This document shows, one piece after another, positions 33,919 through 36,124 of a stretch of DNA of 36,124 nucleotides. Both the position numbers and the translations under genes were made by a program. Every line of letters begins with the position of its first letter. Position 1 is the first letter of the stretch. The notes under the pieces were generated by a model that was given only the letters and a program-made list of their open reading frames with translations, was not told the origin of the DNA and ran no database searches. This DNA is from Rhizobium aethiopicum (GTDB lineage Bacteria > Pseudomonadota > Alphaproteobacteria > Rhizobiales > Rhizobiaceae): contig NZ_JACIFV010000028.1 in NCBI RefSeq assembly GCF_014197535.1, positions 1-36,124 of the forward strand, read 5' to 3'.

Positions 33919-34231
33919 TGATGTCTCCTGCCCCTTGAACCAAGTTGCGCCAGCGAGCCGGAAATAGATGGAGCGAAGGGGCCACCGCCCGTCCACAACG
34001 TGTTTCAAGGCTTTTTTTGCAACCGCGCAGCTTTCGATCACCACAACCTATGTCATTTTACTGCTTTATTCAAGTTAGTATAAGGCGCAAGTTTCAACTG
34101 CCTGTTTTAAGCTCCGCGGGTTGAGGTACAGAGCGACCAAGCGCATGAAAAGCTGGAAACCCAAGCAAATGGCCTAAGCCGTGCAGAACTTGTCGTGGAC
34201 GGTGCAGGATCTTTCGCCTATCGATGGTGCT
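33919..34231. promoter_or_regulatory. Divergent region between traA and the NTase-HEPN gene
   Basis: The centre of this 313-base spacer is AT-rich (about 34048-34100), unlike the GC-rich flanks. A possible -10 (TATAAG, 34079-34084) for the rightward gene has only a poor -35 (TTTTAC, 34056-34061). In many rhizobial plasmids oriT lies between traA and traC/D; I could not identify a nic-like site here. Confidence 0.35.
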
Positions 34232-35158
34232 ATGAAGTCATCCCTCAACCATATGCCGCTCCGCAAACAACGCGAGATTGGCCGTATTCTGGAGATCCTC
34301 CACGAGGAATTCGAGGATGCGTTGAGGGACGGTACGGCCGAGTTCAAAAAGCGCGGCCGGATCCTGAAGATCATCCTGTTCGGCTCATACGCCAAGGGCG
34401 GCTGGGTGGACGAGCCCTTCACGATGAAGGGTTATCGTTCGGATTTCGATCTCCTCATCATCGTCAACAACCGCAAGCTCTGTGAGTTCGCCGAGTACTG
34501 GCACAAGGCCGCCGACCGGCTGATTCATGAAAAGACGATCGAGACGCCGGTAAGCTTCATCGTCCACTCCAGGCGAGAGGTGAACAACTATCTTAAGGAA
34601 GGGCAGTACTTCTTTTCCGACATCCGGCGGGAAGGCATCGTTCTCTATGAACTCGACGATGAGCCGCTTGCTGAATCCAAACCACTCTCGACGGCTGACC
34701 GATATCGGGTCGCGAAGGAGCACTTTGATCAAAGGTTCAATGAAGCGATGGCTATTCTCGAAACGGCGAAGTTCCAACTTAGCAAATCAGTAAAGACTGG
34801 TGACGCTTGGAGAAATTGGGCTGCATTCAGTCTTCACCAATCGCTCGAACAGGCCTACTCGTGTCTTCTGCTGACACTCACTAATTACGGCCCGCCGTCC
34901 CACAACATCAAATTCCTCCGCTCACTCGCAGAAGAACAGGACCGTCGTCTTGCCGAAGCTTTCCCTCGCGATCAGCAACGTGAGCGGGCCTGGTTCAATA
35001 CGCTGAACGAGGCATATGTGAAGGCGCGATACTCGAAGCATTTCGAGATAAGCGAGGAGGCTCTCGGATGGCTTGCACAACAAACCGCTTTATTGCTTGA
35101 GCTGGTCAGGACGGTTTGCTCCGAGCATCTGGCGAAGCTTCAGCGGCCCTCCCAATGA
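34232..35158 (+). CDS. Nucleotidyltransferase-HEPN fusion protein
   Basis: A 308-residue protein. The N-terminal half is a minimal nucleotidyltransferase: FGSYAKG (Gly51-Ser52) and SDFDLLI (Asp71, Asp73). The C-terminal half is a HEPN-like helical domain with NYGPPSHNIKFLRSLAEEQD and RYSKH (Arg266, His270), an R-x3-H close to the HEPN RNase motif. Separate MNT and HEPN proteins form toxin-antitoxin pairs in which the antitoxin modifies the toxin; fused forms are found in bacteria, with unclear roles. The ATG at 34232 is chosen because homology with the decayed copy is strong from there; a GTG at 34181 would add 17 residues. Both halves look intact. Confidence 0.85.
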   Translation: MKSSLNHMPLRKQREIGRILEILHEEFEDALRDGTAEFKKRGRILKIILFGSYAKGGWVDEPFTMKGYRSDFDLLIIVNNRKLCEFAEYWHKAADRLIHEKTIETPVSFIVHSRREVNNYLKEGQYFFSDIRREGIVLYELDDEPLAESKPLSTADRYRVAKEHFDQRFNEAMAILETAKFQLSKSVKTGDAWRNWAAFSLHQSLEQAYSCLLLTLTNYGPPSHNIKFLRSLAEEQDRRLAEAFPRDQQRERAWFNTLNEAYVKARYSKHFEISEEALGWLAQQTALLLELVRTVCSEHLAKLQRPSQ

Positions 35159-35223
35159 TGTCCTCGGCAGTTCGTGTGTTCGCTAGCTAAGTGTGTGGCG
35201 ACGCGGCAATGTCCGAGCAAGGA

Positions 35224-36124
35224 TTAAGCAAACAAGAAGTCCCACGACTGCAGGCTTGAAAGAGCCACGTTCCGTAGCATTATGGTGTTTTCGGAATCGG
35301 CCGTGATAATTGTATCACTGCCGGACTGTTCGGTTGCGGCAAATAGCGATTCCCAGTCGGCGAAAATATTGTGATCGATCGAGATCGCGTCATGTGCGGA
35401 GCCGGTTGCCACGAAGTTCGTGATCGTATCGTGGCCCCAGTTCGACGAATAAACGAAGACGTCGGCTGCCGCGCCACCAGTGAGGGTATCGTTGCCGGCG
35501 CCACCAGTCAGCGTATTAGGACCACTGCCGCCGACGATAACGTTGTTCAGCGCATTGCCCGTGCCTGCAAAGGGCCCCGTGCCGATAAAGGTGAGGTTCT
35601 CGACATTGATCCCCAATGCGTAGGCGGCCAGGTTGGTTCGAACCGTGTCGATTCCTGCGTCGGCGGCTTCGGTGACGATGTCACCGGCATTATCGACGAT
35701 GTAGGTGTCGTTACCGGCGCCGCCGATCAGGGTGTCCGCACCTGCCCCACCGTTCAGCGTGTCATTGCCGGCGCCGCCGGTGATCGTATTATCAAGCGCG
35801 TTGCCGGCGCCGCTGAAGTTGGCGGATCCGGTATAGGTCAGGTTCTCAACATTGTTGCCGAGCGTATAGCTGACAAGCGCCGTCCGGACCGTGTCCGTCC
35901 CTTCGTTGACATTCTCGATCACCACATCGGTCGCGATATCGACCACATAGATGTCGTCGCCAATCCCACCCAGCATCGTGTCGGCACCAAACCCGCCGAT
36001 CAAAGTGTCGTTGCCCGCAGCGCCTATAAGCTTGTCGGCAGCGACACCCCCGATGATAACGTTGTCGAGCAGATTCCCTGCACCGGTAAAGGCTGCCGTT
36101 CCGATATAGGTGAGGTTCTCGACA
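35224..36124 (-). CDS. RTX-type calcium-binding protein, C-terminal part (runs off the window)
   Basis: At least 299 residues, open at its 5' end beyond the window edge. It consists of hemolysin-type nonapeptides (GGAGNDTLNGGAGADTLIGG and variants) that bind calcium, alternating with a longer module VENLTYxGxxxFxGxGNALxN. The module recurs every 82-91 residues. The end (NTIMLRNVALSSLQSWDFLF, Ala, stop) lacks repeats and fits the C-terminal signal of type I secretion. It is probably a large secreted or surface protein such as an adhesin or biofilm-matrix protein; any enzymatic domain would lie upstream, outside the window. Confidence 0.88.
   Translation of the reverse strand, partial: VENLTYIGTAAFTGAGNLLDNVIIGGVAADKLIGAAGNDTLIGGFGADTMLGGIGDDIYVVDIATDVVIENVNEGTDTVRTALVSYTLGNNVENLTYTGSANFSGAGNALDNTITGGAGNDTLNGGAGADTLIGGAGNDTYIVDNAGDIVTEAADAGIDTVRTNLAAYALGINVENLTFIGTGPFAGTGNALNNVIVGGSGPNTLTGGAGNDTLTGGAAADVFVYSSNWGHDTITNFVATGSAHDAISIDHNIFADWESLFAATEQSGSDTIITADSENTIMLRNVALSSLQSWDFLFA
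35470..36124 (-). repeat. Tandem RTX modules of 82-91 residues
   Basis: The VENLT unit starts at about 36123, 35850 and 35604 (minus strand), giving spacings of 91 and 82 residues; the longer one has an extra nonapeptide. Each unit holds VENLT, GNALxN, several GGxGNDTL nonapeptides and an acidic DxVxEx(8)DTVRT strand. Confidence 0.8.

Noticed and set aside
35470..36124. Possible CRISPR-like or satellite repeat
   Set aside because: The repetition is the in-frame RTX nonapeptide and VENLT modules of a coding region, without uniform spacers.

Overview
The window looks like chromosomal (or chromid) DNA of a Rhizobium-group alphaproteobacterium, close to R. etli or R. leguminosarum. The support is a recognisable exoR, a rhizobial-type traA relaxase, an lpsL-like epimerase, an IS66 element of the kind common in rhizobia, and GC-rich core genes interrupted by clearly AT-richer stretches. 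No rRNA, tRNA or CRISPR array was seen.

Layout. (1) 1-3.7 kb, core-like and GC-rich: methylmalonate-semialdehyde dehydrogenase (mmsA) with a terminator, divergent from an ABM-fold monooxygenase/LysR pair, then a 55-residue Pro-rich protein and a DUF4174 protein. (2) 3.9-21.2 kb, AT-richer surface-polysaccharide island: a Wzz-like protein, then two divergent operons that meet at about 13.55-13.79 kb. The leftward operon encodes pyruvyl transferase, Wzy-like polymerase, GT4, NAD-dependent epimerase, GT2, a methyltransferase-like protein and an O-acyltransferase. The rightward operon encodes NeuB-like synthase, NeuC-like 2-epimerase, a D-2-hydroxyacid dehydrogenase, NeuA-like CMP transferase, methyltransferase, an unclassified GT-B-like protein and a Wzx flippase. 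Together they would make, activate, decorate, flip and polymerise an acidic nonulosonate (sialic-acid-like) polysaccharide. (3) 21.2-24.9 kb, scar: a frameshifted IS3-family remnant, the last ~55 codons of an exonuclease III gene, and a complete IS66 element with perfect 8-bp target duplications that carries an extra small ORF. (4) 24.9-26.2 kb: exoR, the periplasmic regulator of exopolysaccharide synthesis, with a weak hypothetical ORF upstream. (5) 26.9-29.1 kb: UDP-sugar C6 dehydrogenase (TviB/WbpO type) and UDP-uronate 4-epimerase, overlapping by one base. (6) 29.5-35.2 kb: a lone conjugative relaxase/helicase gene (traA) whose 3' part seems deleted and out of frame, bracketed by an intact nucleotidyltransferase-HEPN fusion gene and a decayed, inverted copy of the same gene. 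(7) 35.2 kb to the end: the C-terminal part of an RTX-type calcium-binding secreted protein, cut by the window edge.

The parts most worth following are the nonulosonate operon with its built-in 2-hydroxyacid dehydrogenase and unclassified transferase, the intact/decayed NTase-HEPN pair around the broken traA, and the small passenger gene of the IS66 element.
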